NCBI RefSeq assembly: GCF_003688895.1
Contig: NZ_REFV01000001.1
Span: 101,493 to 165,492, forward strand
DNA length: 64,000 nt
Direction of reading: 5' to 3'
Source: Dokdonia sinensis
GTDB taxonomy: Bacteria; Bacteroidota; Bacteroidia; Flavobacteriales; Flavobacteriaceae
This document shows positions 28,743 to 38,658 of this stretch, one piece after another. The notes beneath the pieces were generated by a model, which ran no database searches, had not been told where the DNA came from, and saw nothing but the letters and a program-made list of their open reading frames with translations. The first letter of the stretch is position 1; each line of letters begins with the position of its first letter. Both the position numbers and the translations under genes were made by a program.

Positions 28743-29471
28743 ATGCGTATTGTCAAACTTCATACCACAGGTAGCACAAATGACTACCTCAAAGCCCTAG
28801 CTAAAAAGCAAAGTTTAGAGGAAGACACGTTGGTATGGGCACTTGAGCAAACAAATGGTCGCGGTCAGATGGGTACCAAATGGTCGACTGAGGCAGGTAA
28901 AAACCTAACATTCAGTATTTTCAGAAAAGTACAGCGTGTTACTATTGAAGAGCAATTTTATGTTACAATGGCTGCTTCTCTTGCCGTAAAAGTTGTTTTA
29001 CAAAAACTGTTAATCAAAAATGTTAGTGTAAAGTGGCCTAACGACATATTGTCAGACAAGGAAAAAATTTGTGGCATCCTCATTGAAAGTGTTATTAAAA
29101 GAGGCAAGCTAGATGCTGTGATTCTGGGTGTGGGACTTAATGTGAATCAAACTGACTTTGGGGCCGTCCCTAGAGCGACATCTATAAAGACGCGCACAGG
29201 AATCCATTTTAACCTAGAAGAAATTCTCAATATGCTATTAGAGCAATTTTACCACTACGTTAAATTATTATCTCAGGGGAAATTGGATGAAATTAAAGAA
29301 GATTATGAAGCAAATCTTTTTCGCAAGGATAAGCCTTCTACTTTCAAAGGTGCAAATGGAAAATTTGTAGGCATTATTAAAGGTGTTACCCCACACGGAA
29401 AACTTATGATCCTTGAAGAAGATGATATCCTTAATGAATATGACCTTAAAGAGGTACAATTGCTTTTCTAA
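28743..29471 (+). CDS. birA: Biotin-[acetyl-CoA-carboxylase] ligase
   Basis: Attaches biotin to the AccB carrier. 242 residues, so only the catalytic and C-terminal domains without a DNA-binding domain (group I type). Motifs: TTGSTNDYLKAL, the ATP loop GRGQMGTKWST (usual GRGRxGxxW), VKWPNDILSDKEKICGILIE and GVGLNVNQ. It cannot repress a biotin operon because the HTH is absent. Divergent from rsfS; followed by the lipA promoter. Confidence 0.94.
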   Translation: MRIVKLHTTGSTNDYLKALAKKQSLEEDTLVWALEQTNGRGQMGTKWSTEAGKNLTFSIFRKVQRVTIEEQFYVTMAASLAVKVVLQKLLIKNVSVKWPNDILSDKEKICGILIESVIKRGKLDAVILGVGLNVNQTDFGAVPRATSIKTRTGIHFNLEEILNMLLEQFYHYVKLLSQGKLDEIKEDYEANLFRKDKPSTFKGANGKFVGIIKGVTPHGKLMILEEDDILNEYDLKEVQLLF

Positions 29472-29499
29472 AAGCCATCTAATCACCGTACGAGTCTTA

Positions 29500-29528
29500 T
29501 TGTTTTCCGTCCATTTATTGTATCTTTG
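29500..29528 (+). promoter_or_regulatory. Promoter of lipA: TTG, 18 bases, TATCTTTG
   Basis: A -33 TTG at 29500-29502 and the -7 box TATCTTTG at 29521-29528 match the Bacteroidota sigma consensus well. Transcription would start about 12 bases before ATG 29547. Confidence 0.75.
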
Positions 29529-29546
29529 TTTTCCTTAAAAAAAGCT

Positions 29547-30419
29547 ATGCAAGAAGAAGTAATTGTTGCACCAAAACGCCAGCCAAAACCCAAATGGCTC
29601 CGTGTAAAACTGCCTACTGGTAAGAAATATACAGAACTTAGAAGCCTTGTAGAGAGGTATGATCTACACACCATATGCACCTCTGGAAGTTGCCCCAATA
29701 TGGGCGAGTGCTGGAGTGAGGGTACGGCAACATTTATGATACTAGGTAATATCTGCACGCGCTCTTGTGGCTTTTGTGGTGTAAAAACGGGACGTCCGGA
29801 AACAGTAGATTGGGAAGAGCCGGAAAAAGTGGCGCGCTCCATAAAACTTATGGGCATAAAACACGCTGTAATTACATCTGTAGACCGCGATGACCTGAAG
29901 GATATGGGAACTATTATTTGGGCAGAAACCGTTAAGGCAATTCGCCGTATGAATCCAGAAACTACACTGGAAACGCTAATTCCAGATTTTCAAGGTCGTG
30001 AGGATTTACTCGATAGAATTATTGCAGTTCATCCAGAGGTCGTTTCACATAACATGGAAACTGTCAAACGTCTTACACGAGAAGTGCGCATTCAGGCAAA
30101 ATATGAGCGTAGCTTAGGTATTCTTAAATATTTAAAAGACAATGGCATTAATCGTACGAAGTCCGGTATAATGTTAGGCCTAGGCGAAAAAGAAGAAGAG
30201 GTAATCCAAACATTAAAAGACTTGCGGGATGTAAATCTTGATATCGTTACCATAGGACAGTACCTACAACCTTCTAAAAAACACCTACCAGTAAAACAAT
30301 TTATCACACCAGATCAATTTAAAAAATATGAAGAGATCGGTTTAGAAATGGGCTTTAGGCACGTAGAAAGTGGCGCGCTCGTAAGATCTTCCTACAAGGC
30401 GCAAAAGCACCTGACATAG
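29547..30419 (+). CDS. lipA: Lipoyl synthase
   Basis: Radical SAM enzyme that inserts two sulfurs into octanoyl-protein. 290 residues from ATG 29547 ([11 protein letters not shown]); the longer frame from a TTG at 29526 overlaps the promoter and is rejected. The auxiliary cluster cysteines are in [13 protein letters not shown]; the radical SAM motif CxxxCxxC is CTRSCGFC. Further: [25 protein letters not shown] and [10 protein letters not shown], all typical. It is followed after 8 bases by gap, suggesting an operon. Confidence 0.96.
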   Translation: MQEEVIVAPKRQPKPKWLRVKLPTGKKYTELRSLVERYDLHTICTSGSCPNMGECWSEGTATFMILGNICTRSCGFCGVKTGRPETVDWEEPEKVARSIKLMGIKHAVITSVDRDDLKDMGTIIWAETVKAIRRMNPETTLETLIPDFQGREDLLDRIIAVHPEVVSHNMETVKRLTREVRIQAKYERSLGILKYLKDNGINRTKSGIMLGLGEKEEEVIQTLKDLRDVNLDIVTIGQYLQPSKKHLPVKQFITPDQFKKYEEIGLEMGFRHVESGALVRSSYKAQKHLT

Positions 30420-30427
30420 TTCCCTTT

Positions 30428-31429
30428 ATGGAAAAGATTAGAATAGGCATCAATGGCTTTGGGCGCATAGGTCGCACGGTTTTTAAGCTCATTGCCACTC
30501 ATCCCAATATGGAAGTGGTCGCTATAAATGATCTTGCACAAGCAGAAACGCTGGCTCATTTACTTAAGTATGATAGCATCCACGGTATTTATGAAGGAGA
30601 GGTGCGCTTTCGCGAAAGCGCAATCATACACAACAACATTGAGATCCCGTTATATGATGAACCTGATATTTCAAAACTTTCTTGGAAAAGTGTAACACCA
30701 GATATCGTACTAGAATGCACTGGGAAATTTAAAACAAGGATTAAGCTTGAGCACCACATAAAAAATGGCGCCAAAAAAGTAATTCTATCTGTTCCGCCGG
30801 AAGATGATACCGTACCTATGGTGGTTCTGGGAGTAAACGAGCAAATCTTATCTCCCTCTGATTTAATTGTTTCGAATGCTTCCTGCACGACAAACAATGC
30901 GGCTCCTATGATTAAAATTATAGATGAACTTTGCGGGATCGAACAAGCGTATATTACAACCATTCACTCATATACGACTGACCAAAGTCTGCACGATCAA
31001 CCGCACCGTGATTTGAGACGCGCGAGGGCGGCAAGCCAGAGTATCATCCCAACAACGACGGGCGCTGCAAAAGCGCTGACACATATTTTTCCGCAGTTTT
31101 CCGACGTTATAGGCGGTTGTGGCATCCGGGTCCCCGTTCCCAACGGATCACTTACAGATGTGACGCTTAATGTAAAGCGAGATACAAGTATTATGGAGAT
31201 TAATAACGCTTTCGCGAAAGCGGCCAAAACAGATTTCCTCAACATCTTGGAATACACAGATTTACCCTTAGTATCTATCGATATGATTGGAAATACGCAT
31301 TCCTGCATCTTTGATTCTCAGATGACTTCAGTTGTAGGAAAAATGGTAAAAATCATAGGTTGGTACGATAATGAAATGGGCTATTCCAGCCGATTAGTAG
31401 ATTTAATTTGCTTCATTTCAAAGAAATAA
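30428..31429 (+). CDS. gap: Type I glyceraldehyde-3-phosphate dehydrogenase
   Basis: Glycolysis/gluconeogenesis. 333 residues. NAD-binding GINGFGRIGRTVFK; catalytic Cys in SNASCTTNNAAPM; HSYTTDQSLHDQPHRDLRRARAA; WYDNEMGYSSRLVDL. Two perfect palindromes lie in the gene in different frames: 30605-30620 (VRFRESAI) and 31207-31222 (NAFAKAAK, in the region that usually reads like AFKAAAE). Genomes often have more than one GAPDH; whether this one is the main glycolytic enzyme cannot be told. Confidence 0.95.
   Translation: MEKIRIGINGFGRIGRTVFKLIATHPNMEVVAINDLAQAETLAHLLKYDSIHGIYEGEVRFRESAIIHNNIEIPLYDEPDISKLSWKSVTPDIVLECTGKFKTRIKLEHHIKNGAKKVILSVPPEDDTVPMVVLGVNEQILSPSDLIVSNASCTTNNAAPMIKIIDELCGIEQAYITTIHSYTTDQSLHDQPHRDLRRARAASQSIIPTTTGAAKALTHIFPQFSDVIGGCGIRVPVPNGSLTDVTLNVKRDTSIMEINNAFAKAAKTDFLNILEYTDLPLVSIDMIGNTHSCIFDSQMTSVVGKMVKIIGWYDNEMGYSSRLVDLICFISKK
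30605..30620. repeat. Perfect 16-bp palindrome in gap (RFRES frame)
   Basis: CGCTTTCGCGAAAGCG, third reading frame of the family. Confidence 0.95.
31207..31222. repeat. Second perfect 16-bp palindrome in gap (AFAKA frame)
   Basis: About 600 bases from the first copy in the same gene. Confidence 0.95.
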
Positions 31430-31456
31430 TATATATTAGCCTGATTAACCTATTAT

Positions 31457-33673
31457 ATGAAGGCAGTAACAGCCCCGTTTTTGCTTCTATTATTCCTCGC
31501 TTCATTCTCGCTCACTAGTGCGCAAGAAGTAGATGATGTTACCTATAAATTAACCAATACAAAAATCGATTCTCTTATGGGAGAAGCGATTGGAGCTATA
31601 CAATCTCTGGAATATAATAAGTCTATCGCATATCTTAATAGTGCCCGGGATTTAGCCAAAACTATAGAAAACAAAAATCGCATAGGTTTAACAAGTAGCA
31701 ATCTATCTCGATTGTATTTACAGCTCAATGATTTTGAAAAGGCAACCATTGAAAACAACAAAGCGATAGCGGTACAAAATGAAAAAGACACTCCATTAGG
31801 ACTTGGACAGAGTTACATTATTGCTGCCCAATTACACCTCATTAAGAACGAATTACAAGATGCTGCTGTAAAACTTGACAAAGCAGAACGCCTCTTTACA
31901 GATGAGCGCAATCGTGATTTAATAGCCGTTGCTCAGTTTTACAAAGGTAAACTTGCACTACTACGCAAGAATCCAGGTGAGGCCATAATTCTTCTAGACA
32001 AAGCAATACCACGTCTCGAAAATAATACGGAGCCCCATTTACTCGCGCAAGCTTATAGCGAGAGAGCAAAGGCACTTATTGCCCTAAAGCAAACCGACGA
32101 GGCAAAGATTAATTTAGATAGTGCATCAGAACTTGCTGCCAAACAGGGTTATAAAAATTTACAAACTGAAATTTTGAAAATCGCTAGCGCATTATCAATT
32201 GCAAAAGGGGATTTTGAAAAAGGATATGCACTATTAGAGGATTATAATAGTAGGACTCAAAACCCTGTTGTGACTCAATCTTCAGAGGTTGAAGCAATGT
32301 CAGAAGTAGATAGAGCAACATTATCAAACCAACTAGAAAAGGATATAAAACTAGAGCAAGAACGCGCAGTTCAGATTAATCAGCTCACTACTGTACTGGG
32401 GATTGCTTTAATCACGATCCTATCTTTACTCACCCTATCCCTATATAAAAACAATAACTTAAGAGCAAAAGCAAACGAATTACTTCAGGCAAAAAATACA
32501 GAGCTTATTGTTGCTAAAGAAAATGCTGAGAAGGCATCTATGGTAAAAGCGCAGTTCCTATCTACCATTACCCACGAACTACGAACACCGATGTACGCTG
32601 TGACTGGACTGACTCACTTACTCCTTACAGAAAATCCCACCCCAGAACAGAAGAAGCATCTTGACTCTCTTAAGTTCTCTGGAGAATATTTATTATCTCT
32701 CATAAATAATATTCTTGACCTGAATAAACTTGAAGCAAATAAAGTCGAGGTTGAAGAAACGAGCTTTAATCTCAAGAAGCGCATTAAGGATGTGCTTTTT
32801 GCATTAGGTAAGTCTGCTAAGGATAAGGGGAATAAACTGGAATTTGAATTTGACGAAGATATCCCTACAGAAATTTTGGGAGATCCGCTTATGATATCTC
32901 AAATCCTGATAAATCTCATTGGGAATGCCGTGAAGTTTACCCGTGACGGAATGGTTACGGTTAGGGTACAAAAAGTTAGTCAGTCTGATACAGATATTCA
33001 CCTCCATTTTGAAATAGAAGATACTGGAGAAGGCATTTCTAAGAAGAAACAAAAAAATATATTCCAAAACTTTACTCAAGGTTCTGTAGCGATTAATAGA
33101 AAATTTGGAGGTACAGGACTAGGACTCTCTATTGTAAAGAATCTACTGGATTTATTAAACAGTAAAATCTCGCTAGATAGCACGTTAGGAAAAGGTTCTA
33201 CCTTTAAATTTGATATCAAGTATAACCTCAATCCTGCAAATGCCTCTCTAGAAAAAACAGAAAAAATTATAGAGAGTATAGATTACGAGTCATTAAAAAA
33301 CAGAAAAGTTCTTGTTGTAGAGGATAACAAAATTAACCAAATGATTACTCGTAAAATTCTTGAGAAAAACAATATAAATTGCGAAGTAGCAGATAACGGC
33401 GAAATTGCAGTCGAAAAAGCGCGCACAGAATCTTTTGATCTCATTCTAATGGATATTCATATGCCAGGAATAAGTGGTATCGAGGCAACAGAACAGATTC
33501 GTTTATTTGACACAGAAATTCCGATTCTTGCCCTGACTGCAGTTACTATAGACGAGAATATAGACGACTTTTACGAGGCCGGATTTAACGATATTATACC
33601 TAAGCCTTATAAAATTGAGGTCTTCTTCCAGAAAATACATAACGCGCTTAAACGCAGCAAAGTAATTAGTTAG
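31457..33673 (+). CDS. Hybrid sensor histidine kinase/response regulator with TPR sensor domain
   Basis: 738 residues. Signal peptide (about 1-22, ending LTSAQ); an extracytoplasmic region of TPR-like helical repeats (about 30-290); a short coiled stretch; one membrane helix at about 311-333; HisKA with phospho-acceptor His373 in THELRTPMYAV; HATPase with N-box NLIGNAVKFT and G-boxes DTGEGISK and FGGTGLGLSI; a C-terminal receiver domain with phospho-acceptor Asp666 in LMDIHMPG. No output DNA-binding domain, so signal passes to another protein. The TPR plus kinase layout is common in Flavobacteriia. It follows gap by 27 bases and its 3' end overlaps lpxK by 8 bases. Confidence 0.93.
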   Translation: MKAVTAPFLLLLFLASFSLTSAQEVDDVTYKLTNTKIDSLMGEAIGAIQSLEYNKSIAYLNSARDLAKTIENKNRIGLTSSNLSRLYLQLNDFEKATIENNKAIAVQNEKDTPLGLGQSYIIAAQLHLIKNELQDAAVKLDKAERLFTDERNRDLIAVAQFYKGKLALLRKNPGEAIILLDKAIPRLENNTEPHLLAQAYSERAKALIALKQTDEAKINLDSASELAAKQGYKNLQTEILKIASALSIAKGDFEKGYALLEDYNSRTQNPVVTQSSEVEAMSEVDRATLSNQLEKDIKLEQERAVQINQLTTVLGIALITILSLLTLSLYKNNNLRAKANELLQAKNTELIVAKENAEKASMVKAQFLSTITHELRTPMYAVTGLTHLLLTENPTPEQKKHLDSLKFSGEYLLSLINNILDLNKLEANKVEVEETSFNLKKRIKDVLFALGKSAKDKGNKLEFEFDEDIPTEILGDPLMISQILINLIGNAVKFTRDGMVTVRVQKVSQSDTDIHLHFEIEDTGEGISKKKQKNIFQNFTQGSVAINRKFGGTGLGLSIVKNLLDLLNSKISLDSTLGKGSTFKFDIKYNLNPANASLEKTEKIIESIDYESLKNRKVLVVEDNKINQMITRKILEKNNINCEVADNGEIAVEKARTESFDLILMDIHMPGISGIEATEQIRLFDTEIPILALTAVTIDENIDDFYEAGFNDIIPKPYKIEVFFQKIHNALKRSKVIS

Positions 33674-34679
33674 TCGTATTTACAAATACCTTGAGAGTAT
33701 GGTCAAAATCTTGTTGACCGTTGAGAAATTCCATTTGTATAGGTAGATAATATAATAGAGCATTTTTAAGTTTCCCTTTAAGCCTCATATAGTCTTTTTC
33801 AGTAGTGAGGATTACTGGGTTTTTATCTAAAATATCCAGTTCGCTTTGCGCGAAAGTGTGATGATCCCCAAACCCTCGGTGCTCAAAATTTAACTCACAA
33901 TTTTTAAGATATTGCACGAGCGGTGCTGGGTTTGCAATTCCTGTAACCAAAACAAAAGGTTTATTTCCCAGTTTTTCTAGAGAAACGGAATCTGTTGCCG
34001 AAACAACTGTTTCAGAATATTGAATGGTCGAGAAAAATAATCTCTGATTAGACGACAACTTCAGTCTTCGTTCGATACGCTGTTGCTCGTTTTTAGAAAG
34101 GTTTTTGGGACATTTTGTAACCACAACAACATCTGCTCTTGAAGCACCGCTTCTAGATTCTCTTAAGTTTCCCGCTGGCAGTAAGTAATCATCTACATAC
34201 AAATCTCCATAAGCAGTTAGTAGGATATGAAATCCCGGTTTCACTTTTCTGTGCTGATAGGCATCGTCTAAGATGAGTACCTCAGGAGTTCCAAATTCAG
34301 ATTGTATTTCAGCAATGCCGGTCTGTCTATCTTCACAAACGGCGATAAAAACCTCTGGAAATTTCTGGGCAAACTGTAAAGGCTCATCCCCTACTTCTCT
34401 GGCCTGATGACTAGGTGCCACGTGAATGTATCCTCTTGTTTTGCGACCATAGCCGCGACTTAAGGTTGCCGTTTTATAGTCACCCTTAAAAAGCCGAATC
34501 AAATATTCGGTCATTGGAGATTTCCCTGTTCCGCCGGTGCTTAGGTTTCCTATGCAAATTATGGGGAAGGTGTAACTTTTTGACGAGAGTATCCCTTTGT
34601 CGAACATTTTATTTCGCGCAAGCGTAACCAGTTTATACACCATACTAAAAGGAAATAGGATTAATCGCAACCACTTCAT
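33666..34679 (-). CDS. lpxK: Tetraacyldisaccharide 4'-kinase
   Basis: Phosphorylates the lipid A precursor at the 4' position. 337 residues, with the N-terminal membrane-binding helix (WLRLILFPFSMVYKLVTLARN) and the P-loop GGTGKSP at 49-55. Later DDAYQHRKVKPGFHILL and LPAGNLRESRSGASRADVVVVTKCP are typical. Degenerate palindromes at about 33841-33858 (HTFAQS) and 34608-34626 (VTLARN) lie near the two ends of the gene. Confidence 0.95.
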   Translation of the reverse strand: MKWLRLILFPFSMVYKLVTLARNKMFDKGILSSKSYTFPIICIGNLSTGGTGKSPMTEYLIRLFKGDYKTATLSRGYGRKTRGYIHVAPSHQAREVGDEPLQFAQKFPEVFIAVCEDRQTGIAEIQSEFGTPEVLILDDAYQHRKVKPGFHILLTAYGDLYVDDYLLPAGNLRESRSGASRADVVVVTKCPKNLSKNEQQRIERRLKLSSNQRLFFSTIQYSETVVSATDSVSLEKLGNKPFVLVTGIANPAPLVQYLKNCELNFEHRGFGDHHTFAQSELDILDKNPVILTTEKDYMRLKGKLKNALLYYLPIQMEFLNGQQDFDHTLKVFVNTTN

Positions 34680-34717
34680 AAAACGAAGGTATAATTTTTA
34701 TCTTTATAGCCTAAATT

Positions 34718-35818
34718 ATGGGAATGACTATAAAAGAACTTTGTAACCAACTAGAAGACTGGGCACCCACGGCAAATGCTGAAGATTTTGATAACGTAGG
34801 ATTGTTAGTGGGAGATGCCACCGCCGAGATTACAAATGTTCTGGTCGCTCACGATGCGCTTGAGAATGTGGTCGCCGAAGCCGTATCAAAGGACTGCAAC
34901 GTCATTGTATGTTTTCACCCCATTATTTTTTCTGGCTTAAAAAGCCTCACGGGAAAGAACTATGTAGAGCGCGCTGTTCTAAAAGCGATCAAAAATGATA
35001 TTGCTATTTATGCAATCCACACAGCGCTGGACAATGTACAGCACGGCGTAAACCTCGGGATGTGTAACGCTCTGGGTATTGAAAATCCTAAAATTTTAAT
35101 TCCTAAAAGTGGTACGATTCAAAAACTGGTAACGTATGTTCCTCACGCTTCCGCGAAAGGGGTTTCTCAAGCACTCTTTACTGCTGGAGCGGGGCAGGTA
35201 GGAAATTATGATGAGTGCAGTTTTAGTGTTGCTGGTAGTGGAACCTTTCGCGCAAGCGAAAAAGCAAATCCTGTAATAGGCGAAAAAGGAAAGCAGCATA
35301 CAGAACCTGAAACGCAGCTCAATATTACCTTTGAAAAAAGATTCCAGTCTCAAATTCTAAAAGCCCTCTTTACAAATCATCCTTACGAAGAGGTAGCCTA
35401 TGAGATTACTAATCTTGAAAACAAAAATCAAAATTTAGGAATGGGAATGGTCGGATTGCTGCCAGAAGCGCTCTCTGAAGATGAATTCCTGTCACTGATA
35501 AAAAATAAGTTTAAAACTGGTGGGGTAAGGCACTCTGCATTACTGGGCAAGTCTATACAAAAAGTGGCCGTACTAGGAGGTAGTGGCGCCTTTGCCATAA
35601 AGGCTGCAAAAGGCAATGGGGCAGACGCTTACGTGACAGCAGACTTAAAATATCACGATTATTATCAGGCAGAAAATAACATCCTCCTGGCAGACGTAGG
35701 ACACTATGAAAGCGAGCGGCATACAAAAAATATAATTGCTGATTATCTTATCGAAAAAAATCGTAGTTTTGCAGTCATTTTATCACAAGAAAATACCAAT
35801 CCCATCAACTATTTTTAA
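34718..35818 (+). CDS. Nif3-like dinuclear metal centre hexameric protein
   Basis: 366 residues of the Nif3/YqfO family with two conserved halves around an inserted domain (about 130-230). Metal-site segments: FHPIIFSG, HTALDNV, and near the C-terminus DLKYHDYYQ and GHYESER. The family is linked to folate/GTP cyclohydrolase 1 type 2 annotation, but the reaction is not firmly known. Start ATG 34718 or 34724. Degenerate palindromes at about 35144-35160 and 35243-35260 flank the insert. 3 bases separate it from the next gene. Confidence 0.93.
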   Translation: MGMTIKELCNQLEDWAPTANAEDFDNVGLLVGDATAEITNVLVAHDALENVVAEAVSKDCNVIVCFHPIIFSGLKSLTGKNYVERAVLKAIKNDIAIYAIHTALDNVQHGVNLGMCNALGIENPKILIPKSGTIQKLVTYVPHASAKGVSQALFTAGAGQVGNYDECSFSVAGSGTFRASEKANPVIGEKGKQHTEPETQLNITFEKRFQSQILKALFTNHPYEEVAYEITNLENKNQNLGMGMVGLLPEALSEDEFLSLIKNKFKTGGVRHSALLGKSIQKVAVLGGSGAFAIKAAKGNGADAYVTADLKYHDYYQAENNILLADVGHYESERHTKNIIADYLIEKNRSFAVILSQENTNPINYF

Positions 35819-35821
35819 CGT

Positions 35822-36601
35822 ATGGCAAAGAAAAAGGAAGTTACTGTAGAAGAAAAACTGCGCGCACTTTACGATTTACAACTCATAGATTCTCGCGTGG
35901 ACGAGATACGCAATGTTCGAGGTGAATTACCTTTAGAAGTGGAAGACCTTGAGGATGAAGTAGCTGGACTCAACAAGCGTATTGAAAAACTGGATAATGA
36001 ACTGTCTCTTATAGAAGATCAGATTAAGGCTAAGAAAATCCTTATCGACGAGTCTAAGCAGAGCATTAAGAAATATACAGAGCAACAAAAGAACGTACGT
36101 AACAATCGTGAGTTCAACGCTTTGAGTAAAGAAGTTGAGTTCCAAGAACTGGAAATCCAACTTGCAGACAAGAATATAAGAGAATACAAGGCTCAAATTG
36201 AGCAAAAGGGTGAAGTAATCGAGCAAACTAAAGTACGTCTAGGCGAGCGCGAGAAGCACCTTAAGCACAAGAAAGAAGAGCTAGATGCTATCCTTGCCGA
36301 AACGGAAAAGGAAGAAAAAGCATTAAACAAAAAGAGTGAAGAATTTGAAAAGCAAATCGAAGAGCGCTTAGTAAAGGCATACAAACGCATCCGTAACAAT
36401 GTAAAGAACGGACTTGCTGTTGTACCTATCGAGCGTGGAGCTTCTGGAGGATCCTATTTTACAATCCCACCGCAAGTACAAGTAGAGATTGCTAGCCGTC
36501 GTAAGATTATTACAGATGAGCATAGTGGTCGCATCCTTGTAGACAGCGAGCTCGCTGCAGAGGAGCAAGAGAAAATGCACGGCTTGTTTGTAAACCTTTA
36601 A
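35822..36601 (+). CDS. Zinc-ribbon-family coiled-coil protein lacking all zinc cysteines
   Basis: 259 residues. A long antiparallel coiled coil (about 40-175, rich in Lys and Glu) and a C-terminal part in register with the C4-type zinc ribbon of the family. Canonical proteins have CGGC...PPQ...C..CGRIL; here the same positions read GASGGSYFTIPPQVQVEI and TDEHSGRILVD, so all four cysteines are replaced. The scaffold residues (PPQ, GRIL) remain. These proteins are usually paired with Nif3, as here. The function is unknown; in other bacteria the family is suggested to be nucleic-acid-binding. Confidence 0.85.
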   Translation: MAKKKEVTVEEKLRALYDLQLIDSRVDEIRNVRGELPLEVEDLEDEVAGLNKRIEKLDNELSLIEDQIKAKKILIDESKQSIKKYTEQQKNVRNNREFNALSKEVEFQELEIQLADKNIREYKAQIEQKGEVIEQTKVRLGEREKHLKHKKEELDAILAETEKEEKALNKKSEEFEKQIEERLVKAYKRIRNNVKNGLAVVPIERGASGGSYFTIPPQVQVEIASRRKIITDEHSGRILVDSELAAEEQEKMHGLFVNL

Positions 36602-36624
36602 GGATTACAATATATAAAGTACTA

Positions 36625-36651
36625 AGCCCTCGGATTTCGAGGGCTTTTTTT
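36625..36651 (+). terminator. Terminator of the Nif3/zinc-ribbon pair
   Basis: AGCCCTCG pairs with CGAGGGCT over a 5-base loop, followed by seven T. Confidence 0.9.
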
Positions 36652-36830
36652 ATGGGTTTATTTTCCTTTAACATCCCCTTAGCATCCCATCACAAAGCAA
36701 TCCCGTACATTTAATCGCGAGGCGATAGCTAAGAATTATATTATCTGAGCTTTGCTTAGTAATGAAAAATGATATCCTATGAATCTCTCGTATGCTTGCA
36801 TCGAGATAGTTAATAACAAAAAGAAAAACT

Positions 36831-37487
36831 ATGAAACTCGCATTAATACTTTCAGGAATCGCACTTGCGACTTCTTGTCAAAATCAACCCAAACAACAAT
36901 CTGAACCTACCGCTCAAATGGATCCCGTAGAAGTTCCCGCTCAGGACGGAATGGAAAGAGCCTATTTTGCAAGTGGCTGTTTTTGGTGTGTAGAAGCCGT
37001 TTATGAAAGCGTAAAAGGCGTAGAAGAGTCTATAAGCGGATATAGCGGTGGTCATACAGAAAACCCCACCTATGCTTCCAGCAACACAGGACGAACAGGA
37101 CACGCAGAAGCCGTAGAAATCATATATGACCCAGAAGTTGTTTCCTTCGAAACGCTGGTCGATGTTTATTTTGGATCACAAAACGTTACACAAGTAAACG
37201 GTCAAGGACCCGATAGAGGAAGTCAATACCGCTCCATCATTTTTTACCAAAATGAAGCTCAAAAGAAAATTATAGACACAAAAATCGCCGAACTCGAAAA
37301 AGAACTTGGCGACGGCAAAGTTGCGGCAGAGGTAATGCCTTTTCAGAAATTTTGGAAGGGCGAAGCATATCATCAAGATTATGAAGAACGTAATCCTGGA
37401 AATCCATACATTCAAAATGTATCGATTCCTAGGTTAAATCGTTTTAAGAAAAAATTTCCAGAACTACTTAAAGATAATGCGCACTAA
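36831..37487 (+). CDS. msrA: Peptide-methionine (S)-S-oxide reductase, lipoprotein form
   Basis: Repairs oxidised methionine. 218 residues. A lipobox at LATSC (Cys16) suggests membrane anchoring in the periplasm, then a linker and the MsrA domain with catalytic Cys50 in GCFWCVE, SGYSGGHTENPTY, GHAEAVEI and YRSIIFY. No cytoplasm-type start exists closer to the domain. Monocistronic. Confidence 0.94.
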   Translation: MKLALILSGIALATSCQNQPKQQSEPTAQMDPVEVPAQDGMERAYFASGCFWCVEAVYESVKGVEESISGYSGGHTENPTYASSNTGRTGHAEAVEIIYDPEVVSFETLVDVYFGSQNVTQVNGQGPDRGSQYRSIIFYQNEAQKKIIDTKIAELEKELGDGKVAAEVMPFQKFWKGEAYHQDYEERNPGNPYIQNVSIPRLNRFKKKFPELLKDNAH

Positions 37488-37848
37488 AATTTCGGCTCTC
37501 TGTTTTTTTAATGTAAATCAACAAGTTACAACTAGCTGAAAAGGTGAGATTTTTGTTATGGTCTAGAAAAACTTTATGTGAAAAATGATGTGAGTGGAGG
37601 GTTAAGCAAAATAGCGCCAGCCTCACTAAGTTTATTGATAGTGTTCATTATCAATCTTCAACTATTTGATTTGACAGCATAAACTTTTATTTTGCGCCGT
37701 AACGAGGGAAATTTTTAGTAAAGTTTTACTCAACCTAGACTTTTTTTGGTTCTTTTTTTTGGCAATGAAAAAAAAGAACAGGCTCTAAAAGATAGCGTAA
37801 GTTCTCAAATTAGATCTCTTTTTTTCATTTAGATGCGGAAAATGATTG
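37488..37848. other. 361-bp gap without a gene
   Basis: AT-rich. It shows a weak inverted repeat of GTTCTTTTTTT and AAAAAAAGAAC at about 37749-37781, which may help end transcription from either side. I see no ORF, tRNA or palindrome copy in it. Confidence 0.6.
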
Positions 37849-38652
37849 TTAGAACTTAGTCGCCTTAATCTCAAACAATAATGGATACAAACGGTCTTTA
37901 GTCACATAAAGGCCGTTTTCATTTTTGACTAAATCTGGCAAGACATCGTACGGACTTTCATCGTGCTCCCTTAAAAATTCGATGTGCAAGCCTGCGTCGG
38001 TTAGGGCGGTAACTACTTCCCCTAGTCCGTGATTCCAGCCGTATTCTTTGCTCATTATGGGTGCATTTTCATCGGCGTAGGTGCCTTGGTATTCTTCGTA
38101 GATGACCTCATCTTGATTGTAGCCGTATTTCAAAACTGCTTTTCCCGAAGTATAGTCAAACATCCATACCAGCGGATGAAAATCTGCGATGTAAAAGGTG
38201 CCTCCTTTGTTTAATCGTTCGGCAATCATCTTGCCCCAAGGTTTGAGATCAGGGAGCCAACCTATGGTTCCGTAGCTGGTGAAAACGATGTCAAAAGTCT
38301 GTGAGATATGTTGTGAAGTGTCCAGCACATTGCAACATACGAAGTTTGCGGGTGTAGCGGTTTTTTCTGATAACGCTTTCGCGAAAGCTATCCCAGCATC
38401 ACTTATATCTACCCCAGTACATTGTGCTCCCATCCTAGCCCAACTCAACGTGTCTTGACCAAAATGACATTGCAAATGCAACAAAGACTTCCCCGAAACA
38501 TCACCCAAAGCTTTGAGTTCATATTTCATAAGGGAGGTCTCCCCGTTTATAAAACCATCGAGGTTATAAAAATCACTTTCCGTATGCACGGCAACTTTAT
38601 CATTCCACGTCTGGCGGTTGGTTTCAAAATATCGGTCTAGCTCCTTATTCAT
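37849..38652 (-). CDS. Class I SAM-dependent methyltransferase
   Basis: 267 residues. SAM-binding motif I reads LLHLQCHFGQDTLSWARMGA, then GVDISDAGIAFAKALSE; a later DIVFTSYGTIGWLPDL and FYIADFHPLVWMFDY fit the Methyltransf_11 family. The substrate is unknown. The segment IAFAKAL is a near-perfect (15/16) palindrome copy at 38373-38388. It starts 11 bases from the divergent flavin reductase frame, so the two promoters overlap the coding ends. Confidence 0.86.
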   Translation of the reverse strand: MNKELDRYFETNRQTWNDKVAVHTESDFYNLDGFINGETSLMKYELKALGDVSGKSLLHLQCHFGQDTLSWARMGAQCTGVDISDAGIAFAKALSEKTATPANFVCCNVLDTSQHISQTFDIVFTSYGTIGWLPDLKPWGKMIAERLNKGGTFYIADFHPLVWMFDYTSGKAVLKYGYNQDEVIYEEYQGTYADENAPIMSKEYGWNHGLGEVVTALTDAGLHIEFLREHDESPYDVLPDLVKNENGLYVTKDRLYPLLFEIKATKF

Positions 38653-38658
38653 AATGTG

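Noticed and set aside
29526..29546. TTG start of lipA seven codons upstream
   Set aside because: It lies within the -7 promoter box; ATG 29547 fits the protein and promoter.
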